Assembly: GCA_913061075.1 (NCBI GenBank)
Contig: CAJXSK010000007.1
Location: 39,006 to 103,005 of the forward strand
Reading direction: 5' to 3'
From: an uncultured Piscirickettsiaceae bacterium
Lineage (GTDB): Bacteria; Pseudomonadota; Gammaproteobacteria; Methylococcales; Cycloclasticaceae
DNA length: 64,000 nucleotides
Each line of letters opens with the position of its first letter. Within the stretch, counting starts at the first letter, position 1. Position numbers and translations under genes: made by a program. Below are positions 22,910 through 33,125 of this stretch, piece by piece. The notes under the pieces were generated by a model. It worked only from the letters and a program-made list of their open reading frames with translations, did not search any database and was not told the origin of the DNA.

Positions 22910-23950
22910 TTATGATTTCAAGGCTTTACCAAGAAATTTTGCAGTAATATCTACTAATGGTATGACTTTATCGTATGCCATACGTGTCGGGCCAATCACC
23001 CCTAACACACCAATTGTTTCATTATCAACCGTGTAAGGTGCTGTTACAAAGCTACAACCATCAAATGCTTGATAACCTGATTCATCACCAATATATATTT
23101 GAACACCATCCGCATCCATACAACGATCCAACAAATGCATGATGCCTTGTTTCTGGCTAAAGGCTTCAAATAAGTGACGCAAGCTGTCCTTATTCGTTAA
23201 TTCATGACAATCCATTAAATTGGTTTCACCCGACAAAACAATATCATCGGTTGTTTGCCCAGTCTGTAAACTTTGATGGGCTAAACCGATAGCATCCACC
23301 ATGAGTTGGTTCATTTTTTCACGTGTCTCATTCATTTCTTGAGCAATGATATGGCTAATTTGTTTCAGTGACTGGCCGGCAAATAAACTATTTAAATAAT
23401 TGGCTGCCTGCTGAAGCTCAGACGCACTGAAGGGTTTACGCATTTCAATGACCCGGTTATGCACTTCTTGATCATTTGTTACCAAAATAACCAACACCCT
23501 GTCATTTGATAGCGGCATGAATTCAATTTGCCTGAAACTTGCCGACTCCCGCTTTGGCAAACCAACCACACCTGCCAAATGCGTAATGCCTGACAACATC
23601 TGAGAAGCATTAGCGAGTATTTGGCCGTTTTCTGGTTGCTGCTTTATCGTTGTCTTAAATTGCTCTAATTCAGCTGTTCCCACTTTTTGTACTGTTAACA
23701 AACTGTCAACAAAAAAGCGGTAACCTGTATTTGTAGGTACACGCCCAGCAGAAGTATGTGGCGAATGAATAAGCCCTTGCTCTTCAAGATCAGCCATAAC
23801 ATTTCTAATAGTAGCAGAACTAAGTCCCAATCCAGGCCTTTGCGACAATGATTTGGAACCAACCGGTTGGCCATCATGTATATATTGCTCAACCAATAAT
23901 TTTAGTAATTGTTGGGCACGCTCATTAAGCTCTGGCTGATTAGGTTTCAT
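22910..23950 (-). CDS. hrcA: Heat-inducible transcription repressor HrcA
   Basis: 346 residues. The N-terminal winged helix contains GQPVGSKSLSQRPGLGLSSA and ATIRNVMADLEEQGLI; a GAF-like domain and dimerisation region follow. HrcA represses chaperone genes via CIRCE inverted repeats. I found no CIRCE element upstream of hrcA, grpE or dnaK here, so its target is probably groESL elsewhere. Confidence 0.93.
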   Translation of the reverse strand: MKPNQPELNERAQQLLKLLVEQYIHDGQPVGSKSLSQRPGLGLSSATIRNVMADLEEQGLIHSPHTSAGRVPTNTGYRFFVDSLLTVQKVGTAELEQFKTTIKQQPENGQILANASQMLSGITHLAGVVGLPKRESASFRQIEFMPLSNDRVLVILVTNDQEVHNRVIEMRKPFSASELQQAANYLNSLFAGQSLKQISHIIAQEMNETREKMNQLMVDAIGLAHQSLQTGQTTDDIVLSGETNLMDCHELTNKDSLRHLFEAFSQKQGIMHLLDRCMDADGVQIYIGDESGYQAFDGCSFVTAPYTVDNETIGVLGVIGPTRMAYDKVIPLVDITAKFLGKALKS

Positions 23951-24127
23951 AACAAAATATTATCATTTATATTCCTCAAAAAAACCATTACTCGTTGTAT
24001 CATTAAGTTAAATTCGTAAATTAAAAAGCCACTTACTCTGCAACACTAATAATAATTTAATAAATGTTAAATTTTAAACACCACCAAGGCCACTTCATGG
24101 TAAATTTCTGCCACGAAAAGGAGTTGT

Positions 24128-25009
24128 ATGAGCATAACATTTAAAAATATTGGCCTAATTTCAAAACCCGATGTATCTGATATTTCGGATACAGTGAATA
24201 CCCTGTGCGATTTATTAACTGACATGAGGCTAAACCTCTATGCAGATCCTCAAACAGCGTCCCACAGAGCATTTGATGAAGAACGTATCAAAGACATCTC
24301 CTCCATCGCTAAACATTGCGATTTAATTATGTCCATTGGAGGTGACGGCACCTTACTATCTGCTGCTAGAGCCCTGGTTAATGAGAACATTCCATTACTG
24401 GGCATTAATCTAGGAAGACTAGGCTTTTTAGTTGATATTTCTCCAGCTGAAATGACCGTTAAACTGAAAGAAATTTTAGCAGGCAAATACCATGAAGAAG
24501 ACCGCATAATTCTTAACGCACAAATCGTTCGTGATGAAAGCATCATCCACGAACAAACCGCATTTAATGAAGTGGCCATTCACCGATCAAACTCACCCAA
24601 CCTTATTGAAATTGAAACATTAATCAATGGTAAGTTTTTAAACACACATCGGTCTGACGGTTTGATTATCGCAACACCAACAGGCTCAACCGCTTATGCG
24701 CTATCGTGCAGTGGCCCGATTATGGAACCATCACTCGATGCGCTTGTTTTAGTGCCGATTAACCCACATACACTGAGCAATAGGCCCATTGTTATCGATG
24801 GTAAAAGCGCGATAACGGTTTGCGTTAGTCAGCGAGAAAAACAACAATCTCAAATAACCTGTGACAATGTCATCTTGCCTCTGATTTCAGAAGGTGACGT
24901 TATTCGCATTCAACAACACCCTAAAAAGATACGTTTATTGCACCCTATTGATCATGATTTTTTTGATATTCTTAGAAAAAAACTAGACTGGAGCCGTACA
25001 CCTTCGTAA
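24128..25009 (+). CDS. nadK: NAD kinase
   Basis: 293 residues, ATG preceded by a strong AAGGAG. The GGDGTLLSAAR motif (about 63-73) and GLIIATPTGSTAYALS mark the NAD/ATP site. It makes NADP+. It is divergent from hrcA and five bases upstream of recN, the conserved nadK-recN pair. Confidence 0.96.
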   Translation: MSITFKNIGLISKPDVSDISDTVNTLCDLLTDMRLNLYADPQTASHRAFDEERIKDISSIAKHCDLIMSIGGDGTLLSAARALVNENIPLLGINLGRLGFLVDISPAEMTVKLKEILAGKYHEEDRIILNAQIVRDESIIHEQTAFNEVAIHRSNSPNLIEIETLINGKFLNTHRSDGLIIATPTGSTAYALSCSGPIMEPSLDALVLVPINPHTLSNRPIVIDGKSAITVCVSQREKQQSQITCDNVILPLISEGDVIRIQQHPKKIRLLHPIDHDFFDILRKKLDWSRTPS

Positions 25010-25014
25010 CGCCT

Positions 25015-26682
25015 ATGCTTCAATCAATTCACGTAAAAGGCCTAGCCGTTGTTGAATCACTAAACCTCGAGTTAAGTCAGGGTTTAACTGTGCTGACCGG
25101 TGAAACAGGTGCTGGCAAATCAATCCTTCTAACTGCAATGAAACTGTGCTTAGGCGAACGGGCAGATAATGGTTTAGTGCGCCCCGGCACGGATAAGGCA
25201 GACATCACATTAGAGTTCGATATTAGCGCGGTAACATCCGCCAAAAAATGGCTACTAGATAACGACATTGACGATGATGAATGCCTGATTCGTCGCACTG
25301 TTAGTAGCGATGGCCGCTCTAGTGCATTTATCAATGGCGTAAAAGTTAATTTAAAATCATTACAATCATTTTCTCAATATTTGGTTAGCATTCATGGCCA
25401 ACATGCTCATCTTGATTTACTCCATTCATCAAAACAATGTCAGTTATTGGATGACTCATGCCCTTCTAAAAACACCCTCGAACGTTGTCAAGTTGCTTTT
25501 CGGCACTGGCGAATTTTATCAGATGAGCTGAGTAGTTTAACGGGTGGAAATACTGATAACGAAAATGAAAAACGACTACTAAAATATCAAATTGAGGAAT
25601 TGGAGTTGGCCGACATAGCTGACTTCTCATATGACGATTTAGTGAGTGAGCATAGCCGTTTATCTAACATGAGCAAGATAATTGAAATTGGCGAAACTCA
25701 AGCACAAACCCTATACGAGCATGACTCTATGTCCATACACGCTCAACTTAGCAGTTCACAACTAGCACTTGGCGAATTAGCAGAGTTATCAAATAGTTTT
25801 AGCGCGACGGCAGAACAAATAAATGACGCACTTATTCAACTACAAGAAGCCAGTAAAGAACTACGTCATACACTAGATCAACAATCCGCTGACCCTGAAC
25901 AACTCGACCTTTTGGATCAACGCTTAGGTAAGGTACATGAGCTTGCACGAAAGCTTCACGTCGAACCAAAAGAACTCCCGAATCAATTATTAACGTTAAA
26001 ACAACAACTAGAGATGCTCGAAAATAATGAAGAGCGTTTATCAAGTCTAACCAATGAAATAACCCAAGCCGAGTCTAGCTACAGCAAAGCAGCAAAAGCA
26101 CTCTCAACGCTACGTATTAAAGAAGGTGAAAATCTCCAGAAGAAAATCACCAAGACATTAAAAACGCTAGGATTGCCCGATGGGCATTTTACCATCCAAG
26201 TCAACGTTGATACTGACAGCCGTCCGCAAGAAAACGGCTTTGATAGTGTTCAATTCCTCGTAACCACTAACCCAGGTATGCCAGCCATGCCTATCAACAA
26301 AGTCGCATCGGGTGGTGAATTATCGAGAATAAGCTTAGCAATTCAAGTAGTGGCCACTCAAGCAAACATTACACCCACGCTTGTTTTCGACGAGGTGGAT
26401 GCCGGCATAGGTGGCGGTGTTGCAGAAACAGTAGGCATGAAGCTAAAAGAACTGGCGCATAACAAACAGATTCTATGCGTTACTCATTTACCGCAAGTAG
26501 CGTCCCAAGGAAATACACATTTATACGTTAAGAAATCCAAGGGATCTGACCAAACAAAAATGCTGGTTCAATCACTTAATTCAGCGCAACGAATTGAAGA
26601 AGTGGCACGCATGTTAGGTGGCGTTGATATTTCCGAGAAAACATTAGCACATGCCCAAGAAATGCTCGAAAAAGCTATTTAG
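25015..26682 (+). CDS. recN: DNA repair protein RecN
   Basis: 555 residues of an SMC-like ATPase: Walker A TGETGAGKSILL (about 29-40), a central coiled coil (about 150-370), then the ABC signature ASGGELSRISLA and Walker B LVFDEVDAGIGG. It acts in double-strand break repair. Its 3' end overlaps the convergent fur gene by eight bases. Confidence 0.96.
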   Translation: MLQSIHVKGLAVVESLNLELSQGLTVLTGETGAGKSILLTAMKLCLGERADNGLVRPGTDKADITLEFDISAVTSAKKWLLDNDIDDDECLIRRTVSSDGRSSAFINGVKVNLKSLQSFSQYLVSIHGQHAHLDLLHSSKQCQLLDDSCPSKNTLERCQVAFRHWRILSDELSSLTGGNTDNENEKRLLKYQIEELELADIADFSYDDLVSEHSRLSNMSKIIEIGETQAQTLYEHDSMSIHAQLSSSQLALGELAELSNSFSATAEQINDALIQLQEASKELRHTLDQQSADPEQLDLLDQRLGKVHELARKLHVEPKELPNQLLTLKQQLEMLENNEERLSSLTNEITQAESSYSKAAKALSTLRIKEGENLQKKITKTLKTLGLPDGHFTIQVNVDTDSRPQENGFDSVQFLVTTNPGMPAMPINKVASGGELSRISLAIQVVATQANITPTLVFDEVDAGIGGGVAETVGMKLKELAHNKQILCVTHLPQVASQGNTHLYVKKSKGSDQTKMLVQSLNSAQRIEEVARMLGGVDISEKTLAHAQEMLEKAI

Positions 26683-27085
26683 CGCAATCTGAACATACAC
26701 CATATATATAGAGGCTGTGATCAGTCATTTTATAACCTTTTTGTTTAGCGATATCTAACTGGCGCTGCTCAATAACCTCGTCGTGAAACTCATCCACTTT
26801 GCCACATTTAACGCATAAAATATGGTCATGGTGTTCGCCTTGGCTCAATTCGAAAACTGAATTCCCGCCCTCAAAATGGTGGCGTTTAACCAAACCAGCA
26901 CCTTCAAACTGAGTTAACACTCGATAGACTGTTGCTAAACCAATTTCTTCGCCATCTTCTAACAATGCTTTGTACATATTCTCAGCAGAAAGGTGTTTCT
27001 TCCCACTACTTTCTAACATATCCAGAATTTTTAAACGCGGCAGTGTTACCTTCAAACCAGCAGAACGTATATCTTTTGACTCCAT
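26675..27085 (-). CDS. fur: Ferric uptake regulator Fur
   Basis: 136 residues: a winged helix (AENMYKALLEDGEEIGLATVY), the metal-site HHFEGG and GEHHDHILC stretch, then CVKCG and a C-terminal CSDC zinc pair. It represses iron-uptake genes with Fe2+. It is divergent from bamE, the standard arrangement, and the 80-base gap holds GAGAT and ATCTC half-sites eight bases apart (27117-27134) that could be an operator or promoter element. Confidence 0.94.
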   Translation of the reverse strand: MESKDIRSAGLKVTLPRLKILDMLESSGKKHLSAENMYKALLEDGEEIGLATVYRVLTQFEGAGLVKRHHFEGGNSVFELSQGEHHDHILCVKCGKVDEFHDEVIEQRQLDIAKQKGYKMTDHSLYIYGVCSDCAK

Positions 27086-27165
27086 TAGGGCCTCAAATTT
27101 AGAGTGGATAAAATATCGAGATAAGGTATCATCTCAATTTTACAATCATACACAGAAGACCCCAC

Positions 27166-27660
27166 ATGCGAAAGCTTCTCACTTTACTATTGATTCTCAT
27201 CGTCACAGGTTTTATATCAGCCTGTTCTACAACTGAATCTATAAACGATAAAATACGTGCCACCGCTGATAACTTGCCAGGCGTCTATAAAATCAACGTG
27301 GCACAAGGGAATGCGTTAACTCAAGAAGTTATCGATCAACTTCGCCCAGGCATGGACAAAAGACAAGTCAAATTCTTACTAGGCACCCCGCTCATATCTG
27401 ACCCATTCCATAATGGGCGCTGGGACTATTTTTATGATATGAAAATAGCAGGCAAACAAAAAAAACGTGAACGTCTAACAGTGTTTTTTGAAGAAGAAAA
27501 ACTCGTCTCTTTAAAAGGTAACTTCAAACCAAGCAATGAATTCAAACCAATGACTATCAATACAGAAGTTGTAGATGTCCCCAAAAGGGAAGTCAAAGAA
27601 AAAGGCTTATTTGAAAGAGCACTACATGCTATTGGTATTGAGTATGACGAAAAGTTTTGA
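27166..27660 (+). CDS. bamE: Outer membrane assembly lipoprotein BamE
   Basis: 164 residues with a type II signal peptide (hydrophobic 5-16) and lipobox ISAC before Cys20. The SmpA/OmlA domain follows (LRPGMDKRQVKFLLGTPL, then WDYFYDMK). It belongs to the BAM complex that inserts beta-barrel proteins into the outer membrane. It is longer than the E. coli protein because of a basic C-terminal extension. Confidence 0.93.
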   Translation: MRKLLTLLLILIVTGFISACSTTESINDKIRATADNLPGVYKINVAQGNALTQEVIDQLRPGMDKRQVKFLLGTPLISDPFHNGRWDYFYDMKIAGKQKKRERLTVFFEEEKLVSLKGNFKPSNEFKPMTINTEVVDVPKREVKEKGLFERALHAIGIEYDEKF

Positions 27661-28091
27661 GTACAAACATCAACCCATTTCTAAAGCAAGTTAGCCGCAC
27701 ACCGCACGCTAACTTCTTAAATTTAAAACTGGTTTCAGCGGAATCAACAGCCGTCACATTATTAATGCCGTATTCCGACAATATTATCGGTGACCCTTAT
27801 AATAAAGTTGTCCATAGCGGTGCTATTACAACGCTAATTGATACGGCATGCGGCGCAGCCATTTTTCAAGCGCAAAACAACACACAGGCGATGGCCACAT
27901 TAGACCTTAGAGTTGATTATGTGAGCCCTGCAGCAGCAGGCAAGAATATCCAAGCTTACGCAGATTGTTACAAACTAACTAGCACGATTGCTTTTGTACG
28001 CACCACCGTATTTACCGATGACATTAATACACCTATTGCTACTGCGACGGCAACATTTATGCGATCCAATAAAAGTTTTTCAATCAACTAA
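27657..28091 (+). CDS. PaaI-type hotdog-fold thioesterase (first of two)
   Basis: 144 residues, probably starting at a TTG overlapping the bamE stop codon. The hotdog active-site helix is VVHSGAITTLIDTACGAA, followed by ATLDLRVDYVSPA. Members hydrolyse acyl-CoA or aryl-CoA thioesters; the substrate is unknown. It is directly followed by a second, diverged member, so the two may form a heteromer. Confidence 0.82.
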   Translation: MSTNINPFLKQVSRTPHANFLNLKLVSAESTAVTLLMPYSDNIIGDPYNKVVHSGAITTLIDTACGAAIFQAQNNTQAMATLDLRVDYVSPAAAGKNIQAYADCYKLTSTIAFVRTTVFTDDINTPIATATATFMRSNKSFSIN

Positions 28092-28541
28092 ATGAAATTA
28101 TTTGAAACCATTAATGAATTAAAATCTCGCCATGATTATGCTGGGCTGGTTGAACTCATTCCCTATGCTAAAGCAATAAGCGTTGAAACAAGCATGGTTG
28201 GCGAACAGATTGTTTCCACTCTAAATTTTCAAGAAAACAATATTGGCAATCCTGCTTTACCCGCTCTACATGGCGGCGTAGTTGCTGGGTTTATGGAAAA
28301 CGCAGCCTTGTTTCACTTACTTTGGGAAGTGGAACTAAACCGGGTACCTAAAATAATCGACTTTTCGATAGACTATTTAAGGCCAGGCCAAACCTTAACA
28401 ACGTACTCACATTGCGACATCATCCGCCTAGGTAGCCGTGTGGCCTTATGCAACATAAAAGCGTGGCAAGATGACCCTGACAAACCCATAGCACTTGCTA
28501 GAGCGCACTTTCTCCTCGCAAACAACGACCCACTTAAATAA
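28092..28541 (+). CDS. PaaI-type hotdog-fold thioesterase (second of two)
   Basis: 149 residues beginning on the base after the preceding stop. The active-site region is LPALHGGVVAGFMENAAL and is followed by IDFSIDYLRPGQ, the matching hotdog strand. It shares only the fold signature with its neighbour. Substrate unknown. The pair ends at a strong bidirectional terminator shared with leuA. Confidence 0.82.
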   Translation: MKLFETINELKSRHDYAGLVELIPYAKAISVETSMVGEQIVSTLNFQENNIGNPALPALHGGVVAGFMENAALFHLLWEVELNRVPKIIDFSIDYLRPGQTLTTYSHCDIIRLGSRVALCNIKAWQDDPDKPIALARAHFLLANNDPLK

Positions 28542-28566
28542 AAAAGCCCGAAAACCGGGCTTTTTT
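28540..28566. terminator. Bidirectional terminator between thioesterase pair and leuA
   Basis: AAAAAAGCCCG and CGGGCTTTTTT form a GC-rich stem with U-runs on both strands, between convergent genes. Confidence 0.88.
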
Positions 28567-28581
28567 ACATGTCAGCAGACC

Positions 28582-30135
28582 TTAAATACCTTCATACGTT
28601 TGCGGGTGAATTCGTTCCGTAGGTACACGCAACTTATTAAGCGCATTTACGTACGCTTTTGCCGAGGCTATAGCAATATCTGTATCAGAACCTTGGCCAT
28701 TAACAATCTCTCCATCCAACTCTAACCGAACTGCAACCTCGCCTAATGAATCCGTCCCTTTTGTGACATTGCTGACCGAGTACAGCTGTAAACTAGCACC
28801 GCTAGCAACTACACTTTCAATGGCTTTAAACGTGGCATCAACCAAGCCACCCCCCGTCGCACTGGCTGATTTTTCTTCATCTTCAATCAACACAGTGATA
28901 CTAGCTTGAGGCACCTCACCTGTTTCTGAACACGCTTTAATAGAAATGAGTTTAATTGACTCAGCAAAAATTTCTTCCATTTTAAAGTCAGACACTAACG
29001 CATGAATATCTTCATCAAAAATTTCTGTTTTCTTATCCGCTAAGTCTTTGAAGCGCCTAAACGCTTTATTTAACTCCTCTTCACTTTCAATACTAATATT
29101 TAGTGTCTCTAGCCGATCTTTAAAAGCGCTGCGCCCAGACAGTTTACCAAGCACTAATTTGTTAGAACTAAGCCCCACGTCTTCAGCACGCATAATTTCA
29201 TACGTTTCGCGCGCTTTTAAAACACCATCTTGGTGAATACCAGACTCATGCGCAAATGCATTTGCACCCACTATTGCCTTATTGGGTTGAACAGCAAACC
29301 CTGTAATACCTGAGACCAAGCGTGAGCACGTCATGATTTGTGTTGTATCTAACCTTGTTTCACAAGAAAACATATCTTGCCGTGTTCGAACAGCCATCAC
29401 AATCTCTTCAAGCGCGGCATTACCGGCTCTTTCGCCCATCCCATTTATAGAGCACTCGACCTGCCTAGCACCATTCATTACGCCAGCAAGAGAGTTCGCA
29501 ACCGCTAAACCCAAGTCATTATGGCAGTGTGTGGAAAAAATAGCCTTGTCTGAGTTAGGTACGTTTTCAATCAACTGGCGAATCGTATTTCCATATTGCT
29601 CAGGCAAGTTATAACCCACCGTATCGGGAATATTAATTGTTGTTGCACCGGCATCAATCACCGCTTCAATAACACGACATAAAAAATCAAGGTCTGAACG
29701 ACCTGCATCTTCAGGAGAAAATTCAATATTATCCGTATATTTTCTGGCTAACTTAACAGCTTGTATTGCTTGCTCAAGAACCTGATCTGGTTCCAATAAC
29801 AATTTTTCACGCATATGCAAAGGCGACGTTGCAATAAACGTATGAATACGCGAAGCATTTGCATCTTTAAGCGCTTCACCTGCCCTACTAATATCTAATT
29901 TATTTGCTCGTGCCAAGCCACATACAACACTATCCTTTACTGCGCGCGCGATACCTTGTACAGCTTTAAAATCTCCTTCACTAGACACCGGGAAACCCGC
30001 TTCAATAATGTCTACTTTCATCTTTTCTAACGCTTTAGCAATACGCAACTTTTCTTCAGGTGTCATTGATGCACCAGGGCTTTGCTCACCATCACGTAAG
30101 GTCGTATCAAATATTATTAATTTTTCTTTACTCAT
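28582..30135 (-). CDS. leuA: 2-isopropylmalate synthase
   Basis: 517 residues: a TIM-barrel catalytic domain with [15 protein letters not shown] and the metal-binding [15 protein letters not shown], and a C-terminal LeuA allosteric domain (about 385-510). It condenses acetyl-CoA with 2-oxoisovalerate, the first committed step of leucine synthesis, with leucine feedback expected. About 85 bases upstream ends a leucine-rich short leader ORF, so expression is probably controlled by ribosome stalling. Confidence 0.95.
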   Translation of the reverse strand: MSKEKLIIFDTTLRDGEQSPGASMTPEEKLRIAKALEKMKVDIIEAGFPVSSEGDFKAVQGIARAVKDSVVCGLARANKLDISRAGEALKDANASRIHTFIATSPLHMREKLLLEPDQVLEQAIQAVKLARKYTDNIEFSPEDAGRSDLDFLCRVIEAVIDAGATTINIPDTVGYNLPEQYGNTIRQLIENVPNSDKAIFSTHCHNDLGLAVANSLAGVMNGARQVECSINGMGERAGNAALEEIVMAVRTRQDMFSCETRLDTTQIMTCSRLVSGITGFAVQPNKAIVGANAFAHESGIHQDGVLKARETYEIMRAEDVGLSSNKLVLGKLSGRSAFKDRLETLNISIESEEELNKAFRRFKDLADKKTEIFDEDIHALVSDFKMEEIFAESIKLISIKACSETGEVPQASITVLIEDEEKSASATGGGLVDATFKAIESVVASGASLQLYSVSNVTKGTDSLGEVAVRLELDGEIVNGQGSDTDIAIASAKAYVNALNKLRVPTERIHPQTYEGI

Positions 30136-30220
30136 TTCTATACTCCAAATGCCACCTATGATGACATGACTTAATTACAATTTTTGGTAATCACGTTTTA
30201 CCTCGCCAGGTTAGTGTTGT

Positions 30221-30331
30221 TTAGCCGCGCAGCGGCAGCAGGAGAGTAGCCAGGAGAAGATTTTTATGTAGGCGTGTGACAGCCTCACTGAACGTGATGG
30301 CCTTTAAAACGTGTGTGTTTTGAATACCCAT
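30221..30331 (-). CDS. leuL: Putative leucine leader peptide upstream of leuA
   Basis: A 36-residue ORF from ATG at 30331 to TAA at 30221-30223. Its C-terminal part is NLLLATLLLPLRG, seven leucines in the last twelve residues, using CUU, CUC and CUG codons. This matches the logic of leu attenuation leaders. A downstream segment (30190-30199) can pair with a segment inside the leader (30291-30298), giving an alternative structure. A classical GC stem plus U-run is not obvious, so the mechanism is inferred. The ribosome binding site is weak. Confidence 0.6.
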   Translation of the reverse strand: MGIQNTHVLKAITFSEAVTRLHKNLLLATLLLPLRG

Positions 30332-30371
30332 AACCTTAATATAATCTAATTCTTAACTAATTCAAGCTAAA

Positions 30372-30680
30372 CTAACCTTTTGCAGCCCGTGCTCCTTTTT
30401 TAGTCGCCTTACCTGCTTCGGCCCTTTGGCGCCTTACTTCTTTTGGGTCAGCAATTAACGGACGGTAAATTTCCACTCTATCGCCTTCTCGTAAAACCGT
30501 ATCTAGTTTGCAAGGTTTACTAAAAATACCAATCGAGTTTTCTGCAAGATCTATCTCGGGGAAACGTTCCAACATACCCGATAAGTTAATCGCTTCTTTT
30601 GCCACCAACAATTCATTGAATGGAACCGTTAAAATTAATTGTTTTTCTGGTGTGGCGTAAGCCACTTCAACATTACCCAT
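30372..30680 (-). CDS. rnfH: RnfH/RatB family ubiquitin-like protein
   Basis: About 102 residues from the ATG overlapping the ratA stop by eight bases. Beta-grasp pattern: [35 protein letters not shown] and the conserved [20 protein letters not shown]. The function of RnfH/RatB is poorly known; it is nearly always paired with ratA. The C-terminus is Lys/Ala-rich. Confidence 0.88.
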   Translation of the reverse strand: MGNVEVAYATPEKQLILTVPFNELLVAKEAINLSGMLERFPEIDLAENSIGIFSKPCKLDTVLREGDRVEIYRPLIADPKEVRRQRAEAGKATKKGARAAKG

Positions 30681-31104
30681 AAACCACATCTGCTCGTTTA
30701 ATAAAAGAGTCCATTAACGACCCACAAATTTGTGTAAAAATGGCAGAGAACACCATGTTACTCACCGAACTTTTAAATTCAAAATCTATTTCCATTGTTA
30801 TTTTACAAGCATCCTTACGAAGGTGCTTAAATTTCCACTCACCTTGCATCGATTTAAAAGGCCCATCCACTAATTCAAGCTGAATACTCTCACCCTCTTC
30901 CAGTTTGTTTTTTGTCGTAAAAGTCTTATGTAATACCTTCCATGCAATTTCAAGTTCTGCGGTCATTTCATTCGATGATTCAGATAGCACTTGACTACTT
31001 TTACACCATTTAAGAAACACTGGGTACGCAGCAACATCATTAACTAAGTGGAACATATCTAATGCCGAGTGACGAACTAAGGCGCTTCGTTCAACATGGT
31101 TCAT
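30673..31104 (-). CDS. ratA: RatA family START-domain protein (Coq10-like)
   Basis: 143 residues with the START/polyketide-cyclase pattern [20 protein letters not shown] at the N-terminus and a helical C-terminus. In E. coli RatA interferes with 70S assembly; related Coq10 proteins bind ubiquinone. It lies with rnfH and close to smpB, the common ratAB-smpB context. Confidence 0.88.
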   Translation of the reverse strand: MNHVERSALVRHSALDMFHLVNDVAAYPVFLKWCKSSQVLSESSNEMTAELEIAWKVLHKTFTTKNKLEEGESIQLELVDGPFKSMQGEWKFKHLRKDACKITMEIDFEFKSSVSNMVFSAIFTQICGSLMDSFIKRADVVYG

Positions 31105-31108
31105 TTGC

Positions 31109-32461
31109 TTATATCAACTCAATGACATTTAAGAAAACAGCGATAACGGCTATAGGCGACACGAATCTTATTAAAAAACGCCAAATACCATTGACCCAAG
31201 AATAATGAAAATTCAATTCTTTAGCACTGTTATCCTTACTCATTACCCAGCCAGCAAATATTGCAATGCATAGGCCACCTAACGGCAACATAATATTGGC
31301 TGTTAAATAATCCAATAAATCAAAGAATGTTTTGTCAAACACCTTAATATCAGAACCCAAATTAAACGACAGTACCGTTCCAATCCCTACCACCCAAGTA
31401 ATAAGACCTGCCCATATACAGGCACGCATACGGCTCATTTTTTTATTTTCAACCAGCCAAGCAACCGCCGGTTCAATTAACGAAATAGCTGAAGACCATG
31501 CTGCAAATACCAATAAAACAAAAAACAAGGTACCAAAAAAAGAACCAAACGCCATGTGACCGAAGGCTATAGGCAATGTTTGAAAAATAAGCCCGGGGCC
31601 ACTACCCGGCTCCAGCCCATTTGCAAACACAATAGGGAAAATAACCAAACCGGCTAACAAAGCCACCAAAGTATCAGCCAACGCAATCAGTACAACGGTA
31701 GAACCAATTGAGACCTTAGATGGCAAATAGGCTCCGTAAACCATAATCGCGCCCATGCCAAGGCTCAGTGTGAAAAATGCATGCCCCATTGCCGTTAAAA
31801 CACCATCACTATTTATCTTGCTAAAATCCGGATTAAACAAGAAATAAACACCCTCTTCAAAAGAGCCTTGGTCAATGGCGTACCCGATTAACAAAATTAA
31901 AATAACAAATAGAGCCGGCATTAAGAACTTAACTGTTCTCTCTAACCCTTTTACACCCCGTGCAACAACTAACATTGTCACAATCATGAAGAGACTGTGC
32001 CATGCTAATAGCTTTTCTGGGTCCGCAATAAATTGACTAAAAATATTACTCACACCGTCAGCTGTTGCGCCTTCAAACGTTCCCGATGCGACACGCACAA
32101 CATAGGCCATTGCCCAACCAGCAATAACACTGTAATACGATAATATTAAAAACCCAGCAATTACGCCAAGCCAACCCAACCAAACCCATAAGGGACTAGC
32201 GCTTGCCTCTTTAGCCAAATCCCGCATGGTATTCACAGGGCTTTTTCTTCCTCGACGCCCCAGCATCACTTCTGCCATCATAATGGGTATGCCAATTGCT
32301 AAAATACATAACAAATAGACGAGAACAAATGCGCCACCGCCGTTTTCGCCAGTTATGTAAGGAAACTTCCATATGTTTCCAAGCCCAACCGCAGAACCCG
32401 TCGCCGCTAATATAAAAGCGAAACGTGACGACCACTGCCCATGTTGTGAAATTTTACTCAT
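31109..32461 (-). CDS. Sodium-dependent transporter (NSS family)
   Basis: 450 residues with about 11-12 membrane helices. The N-terminal signature W(S)SRFAFILAATGSAVGLGN and GGGAFVLVYLLCI are typical of the neurotransmitter:sodium symporter family, where the unwound TM1 binds Na+ and substrate. Bacterial members import amino acids; the substrate here cannot be told. It ends five bases before ratA on the same strand. Confidence 0.9.
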   Translation of the reverse strand: MSKISQHGQWSSRFAFILAATGSAVGLGNIWKFPYITGENGGGAFVLVYLLCILAIGIPIMMAEVMLGRRGRKSPVNTMRDLAKEASASPLWVWLGWLGVIAGFLILSYYSVIAGWAMAYVVRVASGTFEGATADGVSNIFSQFIADPEKLLAWHSLFMIVTMLVVARGVKGLERTVKFLMPALFVILILLIGYAIDQGSFEEGVYFLFNPDFSKINSDGVLTAMGHAFFTLSLGMGAIMVYGAYLPSKVSIGSTVVLIALADTLVALLAGLVIFPIVFANGLEPGSGPGLIFQTLPIAFGHMAFGSFFGTLFFVLLVFAAWSSAISLIEPAVAWLVENKKMSRMRACIWAGLITWVVGIGTVLSFNLGSDIKVFDKTFFDLLDYLTANIMLPLGGLCIAIFAGWVMSKDNSAKELNFHYSWVNGIWRFLIRFVSPIAVIAVFLNVIELI

Positions 32462-32629
32462 ACTAATAAGCCCTATTTTCTATAGTTATTAACTATACCC
32501 AACTTAACAATTTAACCAAGTTAATAAACATAATATTACTTGTAATTATTCATTTCAAATTGCTAAATAAACGTTCAATGCACGTCATCGCTGTAGCTAA
32601 AAGTAGGTTGCTAGAATAGAATGGTCTTT

Positions 32630-33103
32630 ATGGCTGGTAAAAAGAAAAAACCTAAAAATAACTCGATTGCGTCAAATAAAAAGGCGACTCACGACTATTT
32701 TATTGAACAACGTTTTGAGGCAGGTCTAGTACTCGAAGGCTGGGAAGTTAAAAGTATACGGGATGGTCGCGTCCAACTTAAAGAGAGCTATATAACCTTG
32801 CAAAAAGGTGAAGCGTGGTTATCTGGCGCACATATATCTCCTTTATTATCAGCTTCAACACATATTGACCCGCATCAAACTCGCCTAAGAAAGCTATTAT
32901 TAAACCGCCGTGAGTTAGATAGCCTTATTTCATTAGTTGACCGAAAAGGCTACACCATCGTACCGCTTTCTATGTACTGGATAAAAAGCCGGGTAAAACT
33001 TGAAATTGGTACCGGCAAAGGTAAAAAACTTCACGATAAACGCGCCACGTCTAAAAATAACGATTGGCAACGCGAAAAACAGCGCATTTTAAAACATGGT
33101 TAA
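32630..33103 (+). CDS. smpB: SsrA-binding protein SmpB
   Basis: 157 residues from the second of two in-frame ATGs, giving MAGKKKK. Core motifs: [37 protein letters not shown] and the basic C-terminal tail [20 protein letters not shown]. It binds tmRNA and rescues stalled ribosomes. Its partner ssrA is encoded about 800 bases downstream, separated by a PmoC-like gene on the other strand. Confidence 0.95.
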   Translation: MAGKKKKPKNNSIASNKKATHDYFIEQRFEAGLVLEGWEVKSIRDGRVQLKESYITLQKGEAWLSGAHISPLLSASTHIDPHQTRLRKLLLNRRELDSLISLVDRKGYTIVPLSMYWIKSRVKLEIGTGKGKKLHDKRATSKNNDWQREKQRILKHG

Positions 33104-33125
33104 CAGGCGCACCTTCTTGTTTTAT

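Noticed and set aside
22819..24127. Searched for CIRCE operators near hrcA, grpE and dnaK
   Set aside because: No TTAGCACTC/GAGTGCTAA-like inverted repeat was found; the nearby GTGCAACGCC...GGCAC stretch is too imperfect.
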